A stretch of 64,000 bases of DNA from Helianthus annuus (GCF_002127325.2 NC_035446.2:155550629-155614628); one strand, 5' to 3'; positions 35,048-47,800 are shown, counted from the first letter of the stretch. Numbers and translations: made by a program. The notes: generated by a model from the letters alone, not told the origin.

Positions 35048-36126
35048 ATGTCGGCACAAGGGAACGTCGATGCCAACAACCTTCCGCCAACAACAGCGAC
35101 AGAACTATAAGTGCGCATCTCACGGGCCATTGCACAACTCGAGGCCCTTCGCTCTGAACACAGCGAAGGCTGCACTTACAAGCAGTTCTTAGACCACAAA
35201 CCTCGGGAATTTGACGGCACTGGGGGTGCCTTAGCCTTCGTACGCTGGGTTGAGAAAACGGATTCTGTCTTAAGATTGAGCAAATGTGCCCCAGGGCACC
35301 AGGTCACATACATAGCTGGGCAATTTGTAGATGGGGCTCTGTCATGGTGGAACCTTCATGTTCAGACAATGGGCGAGACCGCCGCGTATGCTTTGACGTG
35401 GGACGAACTGAAAGAACTGATGCGTAAGAGATATAGCTCAAGGGCAGAAGTGCAGAAGTTGGAGACTGAACTGTGGAACTTGAAAATGGAAGGACCAAAG
35501 ATAGCTGAGTATGTGCAGAGATTTAACGATTTATCACAAGTTGCTACGCATCTGGTGGACCAGAGTTTAAGAGAGTCGAACGTTTCATAGGGGGATTGGC
35601 ACCTCAGATTCTAAGCCTAGTAACAACATCTAAACCTTCAACGATCACCGAGGCTATCGACATAAGCGTGGCGCTCACTGAAGAAGCGGTTAGACTAGGA
35701 AAATTTTCCACTTCGGAAGGGAAAAAGGAGACTCCTGTAGAGCCGTCTGGAGACAACAAGAGAAAGTTCGCAAATTTCAAGAAGATTACTCAGGCAAGTA
35801 ACAAGAAAAAGGCCAAAAAGGGAAAGGACTACATGGGTATTCTCCCTAAGTGCGACAATTGTGTACGCTATCATGTCGGGCGATATAAATATAGGAAATG
35901 TGATAACTGTGGCAAGAGAGGGCATCCTAAGGAAACTTGTAGGCAAGTCACTGAAAGTAGGAATGGAGGCCAAGATGATAGCAAGAATCACGGAGGGAAC
36001 AACGACAGTGACGATTATCCAGGCAGGACAAGTGACAGACAGAGACGTGCTCAAGGTTGTCTTAACTGTGGGAGCAAGAAGCATTTCAGAAAATACTGCC
36101 CTAAGAAGAATCAGGCACGAGGATAA
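35048..36126 (+). pseudogene. Decayed gag of the outer element
   Basis: ATG at 35048 is followed by an in-frame stop after 20 codons, then gag resumes (GCTYKQFLDHKPREF, LSWWNLHV; compare [15 protein letters not shown] and LAWWRALV in the inner element). A frameshift near 35,575-35,590 passes to a second frame beginning FIGGLAPQI. Zinc-finger words follow: CDNCGKRGHPKETC and CLNCGSKKHFRKYC. Both gags belong to the same broad family, but this one cannot make a full protein. Confidence 0.85.
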
Positions 36127-36835
36127 GAGCTCAGTAGCAGAGCTAGGGGAGCACACCAGGAATCCAAGCACGGATATCGGTACGTTCCATATCACTCAAC
36201 GTTATGCATCTGTGTTGCTAAATATTGTTGCAAATTTTTGGTTTCGCATCTCTAGAGTTCGAGAGGGTACTGATATAGTAGCACGTAAGTTAGATAACTT
36301 GCACTCGATGGGACTAGCTAGGTGAAGCTAGTGGAAGTCAACGCAGTGACTAGAAACGGCAAGATAGAACCCGGAGAGCGTGAATTTACGCTTGATCTAC
36401 TGCCAGTTGAGTTGGAAAGCTTCGACAAGGTAATTGAGATGGATCAACTGCCGAGTGTTCGAGCGGAGATTGATAACCGCATCACAATGACAAACGAAGA
36501 AACGACCGTGGCTCATGAAGCAGGATATGCCCCTACAAATTACTAATTGCAGGGAGGCATAAAAGTTATTGCGTAAAGGATGTGTTGTTTTCTTGGCTCA
36601 TGTCGGGGACAAGGGAGCCGAAGAACCAAAACTCGAAGATATTCCTATGATAAGGAAATATCCTGAAGTCTTCCCTGAAGACTTGCCAGAATTATCCCCT
36701 CAACGACAAGACGAACCTTCGCATCGATTTGATTCCAGGCGTCGCGCCTGTAGTCGATGCACTTTAGCGACTTACACCTTCGGAGATGCAAGAATTGGCA
36801 GTGCAACCTCAGAAGTTGATAGAGAAGGAAGATAA
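36127..36835 (+). pseudogene. Protease to pre-RT remnant of the outer element
   Basis: Broken frames still show the end of the protease (FTLDLLPVELESFDKVIEMD) and the linker before RT (IPMIRKYPEVFPEDLPEL), matching [14 protein letters not shown] of the inner element. The DSGA catalytic motif is not visible. After about 36,800 the RT itself cannot be recognised. Confidence 0.7.
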
Positions 36836-38904
36836 CAGACCAAAAATTCCGTGTTGGGTAACCTAAATTCTGCTCGCCAAGAAGGAGGACATAATTTTCA
36901 AATAGGCATCAACTATCAAGAGCCGAACGAGCTAACCCACAAGAGTCAGTAACTCTTGCTGAGAATTAACGAATTTCTTATTTAACTAACTGTGAGGATC
37001 CGACTACTATTGCACGACTGATCGACGATCGAGAGTCATTAGCTGTGAATTCAGGAAGAAAGCATACCGGGGAATTGTGGGACAATAACTTGTTTTTAAA
37101 CGTACACAAAGATGGTGTTTCCTACACAATGCACAAAACCGAGTTGCACAGAATGCGAAAACCCTGAGAATCTAGAAAACATATGCTTAGAACCCTTGGG
37201 AACCTAGGTCCAAACTTGTAAAGGTTGTTACTTAGATACCATATCTGTTAACTCAATCGAACACCATTAACCTGACATATATGCCATTTCAGTTAACAGA
37301 ACAGAGAGTACTTGAAATTCTTTCGTTAAAATCTTCACTTTTGTTTCTAGCCGAGTAGATGTTTGCATCTCTACTCCCCTTAAAGTAGTTGCATCGCTTT
37401 GATTTTCTTCGCTAAGAGCGAACACACATTTGCTTCGATACATGGTCATTACCTCATACTCATTGTTCATCACCTGGAAACTCACATGTTACGCGTGCAC
37501 CATCTGCTACGCATACGGTTTCATTTCGAACGCTTCATTGAAATTCGAATATTATGTTGCTAAATCTAACTACTGGTTTGTGATTCGAATGGCCTACATT
37601 ATTGTAACGGTTGACTCTTTTGCTATCAAGTCAACACACTCTCTTGAAACTTCTTTTTATTTTAAGTTACATTCATGGTTTATTTTGTTACCATGCTGAG
37701 ATTTCCCTTATTGATACATACGTTTATTGTCGGATTACGCCAGAACCAAGTTCAATTGCTTGAACTTATCCATTTCACATGTTTTGATTTGAGACGCCAT
37801 GTGATGTATTGGGAACATCACATTCAAATATTCTTGCAAAGGTTCTTTTGTTTCGAGACATAGTGGACTCAATTGGCCTACGACTCCACTAAATCATTTG
37901 TTGATTTCGATACCTTGCGGTGATACTTTCACAGAATTGAAGCTTGCGCTAAGTTCGTTACGCACCTCATACACGGATTTGATTATTTATTGACTTGCAC
38001 TAAATCCGTTTTGTTTATCATGATTAAAGCAGTCTCAACACAGTTGTGTGTTAAGGCAATGACACATGGATTCATTTCATACCACGATGTACCTCCTAAC
38101 GATACTTTCATTGTCAATCGAATACCTTGCGGTACTTAATACTTTTCACCGTCGATCAAAAACAGTGGCTCTTTGATATTTCATATTCAACTGGAAACTT
38201 TACGACATTGCGTAAATCGAATCTTCAGATTGTCTCGGTACACATTCATTTGATTTCAGGCATGGTAAACTTGTTCAGTCACCATTATTATTGAATCTTG
38301 TCATTACGACACCTTGTGGTGTCATTAGCTTGTGCTAATTATGGTCAACTATTTCACATAAAACTACTTACACTTTTGTTTGACTGGCCATTTAAACATT
38401 TCTGATGCAACTACGAATTAAAACAATGGTACACCAGATTCGCTTTTACCTCATTCGGTGTATTTTCGCGATTCGAGAATGTCAACACACAAATCCTTAC
38501 CATTTACTTGTTCGAAAGTTGACAGGTCATTTTCATCTCCAAGTTGTTGATTTTGAGTTCATATAGCGGAAGCTATGGTTTGTGAAAATTTGCATACTGT
38601 GATTAATCGCTTGAAAATCCTGTTGGACAAAACTCCTCTTTTATGGAACCCCAGTAACTGGATTACACTAGACTACACGTCAATACGACATATGCCTTTG
38701 ACATTAAATGCTAAAAGCACATACCTTTTAACCATTGGATTCGTGTTGTTATATATTCTTGGACTCACTTGAGGTGAATAAGGTTTGATTCGGTTTGGTG
38801 ATTATCTACCTCAGTACTATTCATATACATACGTGCATAACGAAACCCTAAGGAGTTAAGATAGTACAAATTTCGAGGACGAAATTTTCTTAACGGGGGG
38901 AGAA
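36836..38904 (+). other. Pol-less, hairpin-rich region before the 3' LTR of the outer element
   Basis: Two kb where RT, RNase H and integrase should be; none found. It holds many perfect short inverted repeats, several with loop TTGC or TTGT: AAGTTCAA-TTGC-TTGAACTT (37748-37767), GACACC-TTGT-GGTGTC (38308-38323) directly followed by ATTAGC-TTGT-GCTAAT (38324-38339), and TACC-TTGC-GGTA (38123-38134). Others are TTCGC/GCGAA (37408), ATGTGATGT/ACATCACAT (37799), TAGTGGA/TCCACTA (37861) and ATAGC-GGAA-GCTAT (38563). The end (TTTCGAGGACGAAATTTTCT, GGGGGGAGAA) is the usual 3' end of such elements with its polypurine tract. Confidence 0.6.
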
Positions 38905-41900
38905 TGTGACAACCCTCGCAATTACACGTACTATACAAATTAATTAATTTTGATTATGTGCTTAATGACTGTGTGTGACTACAACTGACACCTTAAACTG
39001 CTTACTGATTTATGTAACATACATACATGTGCATCACTTTACATACAGTCGCCCCATTTATTTCATACAGACTCTTAGTGACAAACCTGATGCACAAAGC
39101 ACAGCTAGCACAGTGAGCGGATAACTCAGACACATGCTGACAATGCCAGCACATAGACAAACACTATATTGAGGCCAGTATGAGCCAGGGATAGAGTACT
39201 ACACCAATATGGAGTGTAGGGAAGTGAGGACCATAAGACTGTGTCACTAGGTGATAGTTTGAGTGCCGGAAAGTGCCTAAAACTCATTTTAAGTACAAAA
39301 TTCTACATTTTCAGTAACAATTCAGCTTTTAACACACTCGTATTATACGGAGTATTGACTGAATGGTCCTGAACGCTTTCCTAAGTGTTGGAATTAATTT
39401 CGTTACAAAAAGATGCACAACAGACACTATACGGTACAATTACACGCTTTAACGAAACGATACGTAACCGAACAACCAGACATTACCCGGGACACCAAAA
39501 TATTGTCAGAAATATTATTTTATCGTTCTTAATTAATTACGGTCACAAAAATCCCCACACACTATAGAAACATGGCATACACCCACTATTCTAGAAAATA
39601 CCCTTAACCTTCTAATTAATTACCCACTAATTACCAAAATTTTACATTTTACCCCCCCCAACTGAATTTCCAGCCAAATGATTGCTAATATATTTTGTTG
39701 AGATTTTGGTTCATGTAATCTTGATTTCTATTGGCCAAAGATCTAGGCAATGATCACCATAGGGTAGAAGGCTCATGATTTCCAAGATTTCTCATTATAA
39801 CATTAACACCCACACTCAAGCTCACTCCCTCCCTCCCCATTCGGCTCCCCCAACCGATTTCACCATCATCACCACCAAATCACCTTCATCTTCTTCACAT
39901 CCAAGTCCATTCAAAGCTTTGAAGGATCCATGAAGGTTGCATCTTGAAGAGCATTCAAAGGAGCTTGTTCTAGTCTTTTCATCATCTTTTCTCAACATTT
40001 TCCTCACTAGATTCATCCTTAGCTTTAAGCTAGTAGTAAGTCCTTGCTAAACCCTTGATTTTTGTTGTTAAAAGTTGTAGCATGATGCCATTCACAAGAA
40101 CATCGAAGGGATTAAACTATAAATCAGCATGCTGATTGGTATTTCCAGCCAACTTCAACAGGCTGTAACTGGACCGTTTTAAATCGAAAAACTGATTTTC
40201 TGAAGCCTAAAATATGCATTTTGGAATAACCGAACAAATGGCACTGGAATCGTAATTTTTCGAGGTCGTTTACTATTTTTAAAGGACTGTTTTTGGACAG
40301 CAGCTTAAGCTGTCTTTTTACTGCAGAAAAAGTGTGTTGTATTCGGAGTCATAACTTGAAACCTGAGTAGAATCAACTCATGGAATTTTTACAGTAGATG
40401 GTCACCGTTGTCACGATGATCCTCCAACTGGAATTTCGTCAATCGGACTTACGGTTAATTTTTAGTGAATTATTCCGTAAACTGCAATAAGAAAGTAACA
40501 AATCTGATTGCAGTCGGGTAAATAAATTTCTATAAAATATTGGCAAATAACTGGACCCTGATATTTTTACACAATAAAATTTGGATCGTATGAGTCATTC
40601 TTTAAAAATTTGGGAATTTTTGGAAAAGGTTAACTATTTTATAAAAATCCTCAAAAACAGTCCAGTTTTGGGTGATGAAGCTGAAATAAAGTAAGTAATG
40701 CTTTGTATGTCTATATGTCGGTTTGATTATTGAAAATGAACTACGGGATATACGTAAAAGAAAATGATATGCTATGAAGCATGGACACCCCTATTTACAA
40801 AGGAGACTATGATGAAATTTTCCGAAAATCCTAACACTTAATAAATATTTTTGAGACGGGTGTTTACTAGTATACTTTAGATTTTGTTTTGAAAGATAAA
40901 ACTCGTCATAATATTTATCACAAAATACAAAGTATCGGAGGTTGGTTTCATACATGAATATGGTTAAATATATATTCTCTAAAAGGGACTTAAAAATATA
41001 TTTCCGGCATCCCATCCTTGGGAAGGAAACGCGTATATAAGATACTTTAGAAGTATTGATACTAGAATATGGAATGAACAAATATTCCAACACGACATAT
41101 GATTAAGTTGAAATATTAATTATTTTGACAAATAATTATCACTCGAAATAATATAAGAAACATAACTCAAAAACATAAATACTGAGACAAGGCACGACCC
41201 GTTCATCTAATAGACGTTAGACCATTGTAGGTAGTCGTGTTTGCTGAGGAGATTTGGGTTACAAGTACCGAAGACGCAATACAGTGAGTTCATGTCCCCC
41301 TTTTCTCTTAACTATTTTTAGTTTTATACTTCGGGGGTGAAATACATGTTACACATTTACAGACGCTTTTATAAATGGTATGGTTAGCTTAAGGAGGGTC
41401 TAGACGCTTAGAGCAAGTGAGTGGTGGGCATGACACTTAAGGCCATTAATCCTCGTTGTAGGACCGAGGGACATTAGTGATAGATCTATTCGGGTGTAGC
41501 GAGCCCCACTCCTGAGTCCGCTGAGTGGACCATGAGGTGACTAAGTGCCCGACGCACAAATCCACTAGGTTTGAGTCTTCCTGCATCACTTCACATATAT
41601 CATTGGCTTTGCAACCCAATGATGATTTCTTTTTCCTTATTGCTACATACCAGGGATTTTCATACATACAGACACATTACAAAGGTTTATACATACTCAC
41701 TTACACATGAACTCGCTCAACTTTTGTTGATTTTTCAAACTACATGTATTTCAGGGAATTAGTAAATGGATCTGGCGGGCGTTGGAGTTTTAAGCTGCGT
41801 TGTGAATAAAGATGTCATCCAAGTCATTAGGGCTTAGGAGGCGTATCTTAATCCTGGACGAGATACGTGGTCCTAAACTCGGGGTTGTTTTAAAATCTTT

Positions 41901-42111
41901 TGTTGAGTCTTTTTGAACTCCTTAAAACATGTTATGGTTGGTAACTTGAATTTGGTCTCGTCATGTCAGACAATTATGTGGTACTACTTTTAAACTTAAA
42001 TTAATGGATGTACATCTACTGGTTTTATCATATAGTGTTGTTATGATCATATGCAATGCTATTAAGAAGTCACACCAACAATCACGCTTCCGCAAAAGTC
42101 ATGGTGTGACA
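38905..42111 (+). mobile_element. 3' LTR of the outer element (complete)
   Basis: 3207 bp, TGTGACAACCC...GGTGTGACA, preceded by the polypurine tract. The last 2984 bp match the truncated 5' LTR with scattered single-base differences and no net length change. At 42112 the sequence enters a MULE transposase frame, so this element inserted into that gene. Confidence 0.92.
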
Positions 42112-42990
42112 CCAGCATCAATGCTATTCCTTGACATATCCCATATGGCTGCAACTGCATGTTTGCAAGGCATCCCTGTCAAATCCCACTTCCTGCATGC
42201 ACAAGTTTTATGTTTACCATTCACAACACACTGTGATCTTGGACCTGTTACTTGATACTTGTCTGAATCAACCATTAAAACAGACATTTCAGCAGCCTGT
42301 TTCTTGATCTCATCGAAGACCTCAGTGGCATGAGGTGGCAGTGGCCCCATACACTTTGCTTGCAATTTCTTGACATTCACTATCCTCTTGGTCATGTACT
42401 CCCGAATGAATTCTAGGCATGTGATAATCGGCTTGTCCCTTGCTCCCATGACTTGTCTGTTAAAAACCTCACATATGTTGTTCAGCAACATATCACATTT
42501 AGCTATTCCAGAAAAAGATGCTCTTGACCAAGCGGTGTATGGGATCTCATTCAGCGAGTCATACATAGCTCGTTCTGTTGTCTTAATTTATTCCATAGCT
42601 TTGTTAAAATATGGAATATATGTCTTCCATCCGGCTGACCAAAGCAAATTCTTGTAAAGATCTCCACGCCACTTGGATTTCATGTTCTCATGGATGTGCC
42701 TCAAACAAAATCTGTGCTCACCATCACATTTTAATGTCCTAAGACCAAAATCCAACGAAAAGTACGGTTCCTTGTAATGAATGCAGAAAAAACAGACCAT
42801 CATTGTATCCTAATTTCTTAACCATCTCCTCTATAACATCAGTATTCAACACTCTAAAATCTACATGATCAATGTAGTTCATCTTCCCACCAAAGTATTT
42901 CCTATTTGGGTTTTCTACAAAATTACCTCCATGGTGAAATTTATGGTAAACTGAGATTGGGTTTGACCTATAAACAAACATCAACAACAA
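42112..42990 (-). pseudogene. MULE (Mutator-like) transposase, broken
   Basis: Three pieces read on the - strand. N-terminal domain (HHGGNFVENPNRKYFGGK, 42739-42990). A segment after the catalytic core (DGEHRFCLRHIHENM, 42588-42720). C-terminal part (42112-42566) with SWIM zinc finger CACRKWDLTGMPCKHA. The catalytic DDE region between the first two pieces is missing, and there are stops and shifts, so it is inactive. The C-terminus is cut at 42112 by the outer retrotransposon. The gene's start side leads to a MULE-type terminus near 43441. Confidence 0.85.
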
Positions 42991-43441
42991 ATTAACACAG
43001 AAAAAGGTTCAAATTTTACCTAATTCAGACCCTGTGAGCTTGCATGTCACTTACGGTACATTTCAGCCGGTTTGAAATACTGATATTCAGCTCGTACCTT
43101 CCACAATCGAAGATCCATGCTCGTAACAGAGTTCTAATCAGCTGTAATTGTTGAAGAATGCCCGATCGCCAATGAGGAGCTCTTGAATTTAGAGGTAGGT
43201 TAACTTGAGGGTTTCAAAGGGATGAAATGGGAATTATATGAGGTTGCAGCTCAAGAGAATGGTGATTTTACCTATTTGCCTTTTGACCATTAAAAGAAAA
43301 CGGTGATCTCTGACGGAAACATGGTCGGAGGGGAAACTTGCGACATAACACCAAACGTTGGAGGGTAAAATTACAATTATTTCTTTAAGAGGGTAAGACT
43401 GTCAATTGCCCTAAACCCCAGGGTAAAATTGAAGTTTACTC
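42991..43441 (-). mobile_element. Terminal region of the MULE
   Basis: No further gene. The outer end, read on the - strand, is GAGTAAACTTCAATTTTACC. It resembles the GAGTTAA/GAGTAAA starts of the elements at 49917, 61776 and 63560, so it is taken as the terminal inverted repeat of this MULE. The partner repeat lay beyond the retrotransposon insertion and is not seen. Confidence 0.5.
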
Positions 43442-43516
43442 TAATAAAAAAATATCTTAACGTTGGATGCCACTCAAAGTCGCCGGAAACAATGGTGTAA
43501 ACGGTGGTCGCTGTCA

Positions 43517-43524
43517 TATAAATA
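43517..43524 (+). promoter_or_regulatory. Probable TATA box of DPH6
   Basis: TATAAATA, about 150 bp before a good first-exon donor (TTTCAAG|GTATGA at 43666). Inferred from position only. Confidence 0.45.
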
Positions 43525-43549
43525 AGAAAAGGAAGTTTATATTTAGTCC

Positions 43550-43665
43550 CTCAACATCTACTACTTGTCATTCCAATTGCATTCTTTTTAACACATCTTC
43601 AATCCAAAAAGCCCTAAATACCTTATTCTCTTAGCCATCTGAACTCAAACTCAGTTGATTTCAAG
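43550..43665 (+). other. Probable 5' UTR exon of DPH6
   Basis: Stretch between the TATA box and the donor CAAG|GTATG at 43666. The matching acceptor is TTCTTAAG at about 44802, 5 bp before the ATG. It would give a 1.1-kb intron in the 5' UTR, which contains the SINE at 44077. Not supported by coding evidence, so tentative. Confidence 0.4.
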
Positions 43666-44076
43666 GTATGATCGTCTTTAAACTTTTCGTGCACCTGATC
43701 GTTTATTTTTTGTGCTCATCATATTGAAATTTGATGTGACTCAAACGTATACTTGTTAAGAAGTTTAGGTTTGGTGTAATTTTTTATATAAAAACACAAT
43801 CATCCATCTGGGATAGTGCTGAATCTGCTTGCAGAACTATGTTGGATATAGTTTTGTTCTTATTTTGTATTTTTATAGACATAAACATGTATTATTTGTA
43901 GGGTCATTTGAGACACACTCCAGGTGTTCGATGAAATGTCTCAATGGAATTTATAAGTGAATTTGATTTTCCCTTGTTCATCATGGATTCAAGATCGTTT
44001 TCAATGTAATGTCTCATTTGTTAGGGCTGATTATATATGTTTTGTTCTGGTAACGCAGCTAATGTAGCAACAAGTT

Positions 44077-44284
44077 AACCAACTGGGGTAGCCCAGTTGG
44101 CCAGCCTCACCCATCTCTTCCCAAGAGACCCGGGTTCGAATCCTGTGGCCGGTGTAATACCACACAGGCTCTTTGATCTCGGTGGGGATTCACCGCCATG
44201 CAGCCATGGGGCTAGGCTAGCTGCGGAGTTGTAATACTCCGGCGGATGGGAGGTCCGTGCAAATACCCCCCCCCCCCCCCTCCC
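44077..44284 (+). mobile_element. tRNA-derived SINE
   Basis: Pol III-type boxes: A box TAGCCCAGTTGGCCAG near 44089 and B box GGGTTCGAATCC near 44132, followed by a tRNA-unrelated body and a poly-C tract (about 16 C) at the end. It is flanked by an 18-bp perfect target duplication CTAATGTAGCAACAAGTT (44059-44076 and 44285-44302), the mark of LINE-type retroposition. Lies upstream of the DPH6 ATG, probably in the 5' UTR intron. It is not a tRNA gene: the acceptor stem and the rest of the cloverleaf are not there. Confidence 0.9.
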
Positions 44285-44807
44285 CTAATGTAGCAACAAG
44301 TTGATGAGAAAATTAAGACAGAATGTAGATTTATATCAGAGGCTCTATAGTTGACCTTAAAATGATTTAGAAGCCGCAACATTAGTAAATATGGGCTGAC
44401 TTACGGAACCCGAATACAACCCATATTTTTAAGATACGGTGCTTAGTTTGTAGCAAATCTTTGTGAAATTTGTAGTCGAATTGTTATTGGGTTTGATCTT
44501 ATAAACGGTAGTTTAGCTTCTTCAAACTTATTGTCGACCAAGATGCGGTTGGAGATAAAAAGTAGAGATGCGAGATATACTATCTTAACATGAGCAAAAA
44601 CCAGAGATTCTTGTTTAGTTGCATAGTGTAATGTGTGTGATCTGAATTGTTAAGTTTGATGTGTTAGATTATACTAGATAGGATGTATTTATGCTTGGAA
44701 TGTTAATCTTTTTTGCACCAATGACACGCGGTATGTAATTTCTTGCTAGTGTTCAACGTTTGTACTAATCTTAAAAAGAGTTGGAATCGTATACTTCTTA
44801 AGAGAAG

Positions 44808-47800
44808 ATGAAGGTGGTGGGGTTAGTTAGTGGTGGCAAAGACAGCTGCTTTGCCATGATGAAGTGTCTCGAATATGGCCATGAGGTAAGATTGATTCAT
44901 CAGCACTCTGTTTCTACATGGATGGTGTAATTGCTGATATCTTTGTTGTTAACTTGTTATGTGTATATACGGAATATTTATACTTAAATATGTGATGTTT
45001 GTATTGTAGGTTGTTGCATTGGCGAACTTGTTGCCTGCCAATGATTCTGTGGATGAGCTCGATAGTTACATGTATCAAACTGTAAGCCTTTCTTCAATCA
45101 AATAACGAGCAAAGTTTATGATAATTAAACTTTTAAAGGAATTGAATCTCTGTTGGTATTGTAAAGAATTTACATCACATCTTATTAGTTAGTATTATGT
45201 GCTATACTAAAATATTTTTGTTTTTGAATTGCGTAATATCCCAGGTTGGTCATCAGATTGTTGTCAGTTATGCAAATTGCATGGGGTTGCCTTTGTTTAG
45301 ACGAAAGATACAAGGATCCACCAGGCAAGTTACTTAATATAAATTCATTTTAAAAGAGTTTTTTTTCTGGATTTTCTTTTTTATTTCAAGAAAACTATAT
45401 ATGCTTTTGAAGCATTACATGGGCATGGCATCGTTTATATATGTGTGTGTTGTTTACATGTTCATGGTGTACTTCTAACAGTTGAAGTGTTGAACTAATT
45501 TGATGCTTGATATACTCATCGGTTTACATATGAGTGCTTCTTTTCATGGTCTTAACTCTTAAAGGTATTTTTTTCTGCTCACTTATAAAGTTTTTAATCT
45601 TTTAGGCGACATGATTTAAGCTACAACAAGACCACAGGTGATGAAGTAGAAGACATGTATATTTTGTTAAAAGAAGTAAAAAAGCAGATACCGTCTATCA
45701 CAGCAGTCTCATCTGGTGCAATTGCTTCTGATTATCAAAGATTACGCGTAGAAAATGTTTGTTCAAGACTTGGTCTCGTTTCTCTAGCATATTTATGGAA
45801 GCTGGACCAATCTATGCTCCTACAACAAATGGTACATTAACGTTCTTATTACATATGATAATTTTACAGAAGTCTCTTAAATCGCTCATCACCTCTCCTA
45901 AACTTTTCCTATGTTTTTCTTTTTGTGGGCTTAACCAGATTGATACCGGGATTGTTGCCATCACAGTAAAGGTATAATGATGTGATTCTTCACGTTGAAT
46001 TTACTTTCCTGTTAATTGTAATCTATGTAAGTATGCAACTATCTTTCTTTCTTTAAGGTCGTTAACTTGATCCCAGTTATAAATTTTTAGGTGGCAGCTA
46101 TCGGTTTAGATCCTTCAAAGCACTTGGGAAAAGAAATGTCGCATCTATGGCCACACCTTCTTAAGTTAAACGAGTATGTTATTAGTTATATCTATAATAC
46201 TCCCGTAAATGGAGTCTTATATAGTTATATCTCCCTAGGGCTGTAAACGAACCGAACGAACACGAACAAGGCCATGTTCGTGTTCGTTCGTTAAGAAAAT
46301 TATCATGTTTGTGAACTGTTCACGAACGCATACCAAACATAAGTTTATGTCCGTGTTCGTTCGTTAAGGAAATTCAGTTGTTCACGAACAGTTCGTGAAC
46401 ACTGGTCTCGAACACAAACTAACGCAAGCAAATAAAAACAAACGCAAACGAACATTTAACTTGAAAATAAAAAAATAACAACATTGTTATCCTTAAACAT
46501 TGTATAACTAGTTAAATACAACCATCAAATGATAAATCAAAACACAAGAAGTCTACTAGACCACCAAACGATGAATCAAGTTTAACTAATTTAGACATAA
46601 TTATTCCCAAAAATGTCTTAGAATGTCCAAATTTTAGCTAACTTAGAAAAAAATAGGGTTTCAAGTTTTCAATATGTTTAGATAAAATGTTTATTATTTA
46701 TTATTCTTTTGATATACTCAAACGGACACGAACGAACGTAAACGAACATATTACCGAATGTTCACGAACGTAGTCGAACGAACAAGACTTGTGTTCATGT
46801 TCGTTTGCTAAGCTAACCGAATGAAATTTTTTGTTCGTGTTCGTTCGTTAAGCTAATCGAACGGACATAAACAAACTTCCCGCCGAACGGTTCACGAACA
46901 GTTCGCTGAATGTTCGGTTCGTTTACAGCCCTATATCTCCCTATTTACCAGCTTTTAAAATTGTAATTTTTTTTGGCAGATTATATGGAAGTAATATATG
47001 CGGTGAAGGTGGAGAATACGAAACATTAACACTTGATTGTCCCCTCTTCAAAGTAGGTATTTGTTTGGTGTCCATGAAAGTCTTGCATCACTAATAATGC
47101 TGTTTTTTAATATTTATTTACCGTTCTGTTCATGTTTGTGTTTTGACGTTTGATTTATTCCAGTATGCACGAATTGTTCTAGATGAATTTCAACTTGTAC
47201 TTCATGATTCAAATTCCATAGCGCCTGTTGGAATCCTTCACCCTTTGGCGTTCCATTGTGAAGATAAATTACCATCTGCGTCTGTGAGTGACGTTAACCG
47301 AACTAATGGTTTCTGTCCGGAGAATACGGGATCTGTAATTGACGTACAAACCGAATCTTTAGAAATAGCCGAAGAGAAATCCCATACACCTGATGTTGCG
47401 TTAGATTTGGCCCAACTTGAAAACCATAAACTTCATATTTCGAAAACTACAAAGGAAAACACTTTCTCCATATCTTGCTGGCTGCAGGACTCCACTAAAG
47501 TTTCAGTAAGTGATGATTTGAAGATCATTTTGACGAAAATAGAATCCGAACTTAACGAAGCCGGTTTTTCATGGGAGAATGTAGTTTACATTCATTTGTA
47601 CATCTCAGACATGAATATGTTTTCTATCGCAAACGAAACTTACGTGAATTTCATAACGCAAGAGAAATGCCATTTTGGCGTTCCATCCCGCAGTACAATC
47701 GAGGTTCCTCTGTTACAAGTCGGTCTCGGGAATGCTTATGTGGAAGTTTTGGTAGCAAACGATCAAAGTAAAAAAGTACTTCACGTGCAGAGCATCTCTT

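Larger units (their letters stand above)
6573..42111 (+). mobile_element. Outer Ty3/gypsy LTR retrotransposon, decayed and interrupted
   Basis: Two direct copies of a 3.2-kb LTR (6573-9556 and 38905-42111) flank a + strand body. The body has a primer site (9560), a hairpin leader (9749-10213), an additional ORF (about 10385-11696 continued at 34486-34537), gag (35048-36126), a protease/RT remnant (to 36835), a 2-kb stretch without pol, and a polypurine tract before 38905. A younger element occupies 11697-34480. The two LTRs differ at scattered single bases (for example 6718 versus 39272), so it is older than its guest. It looks non-autonomous now: no RT core, RNase H or integrase was found. 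Confidence 0.85.

Noticed and set aside
44085..44160. A tRNA gene
   Set aside because: Pol III boxes are present but the cloverleaf is incomplete, and the unit is flanked by a target duplication with a tail, so it is a SINE.
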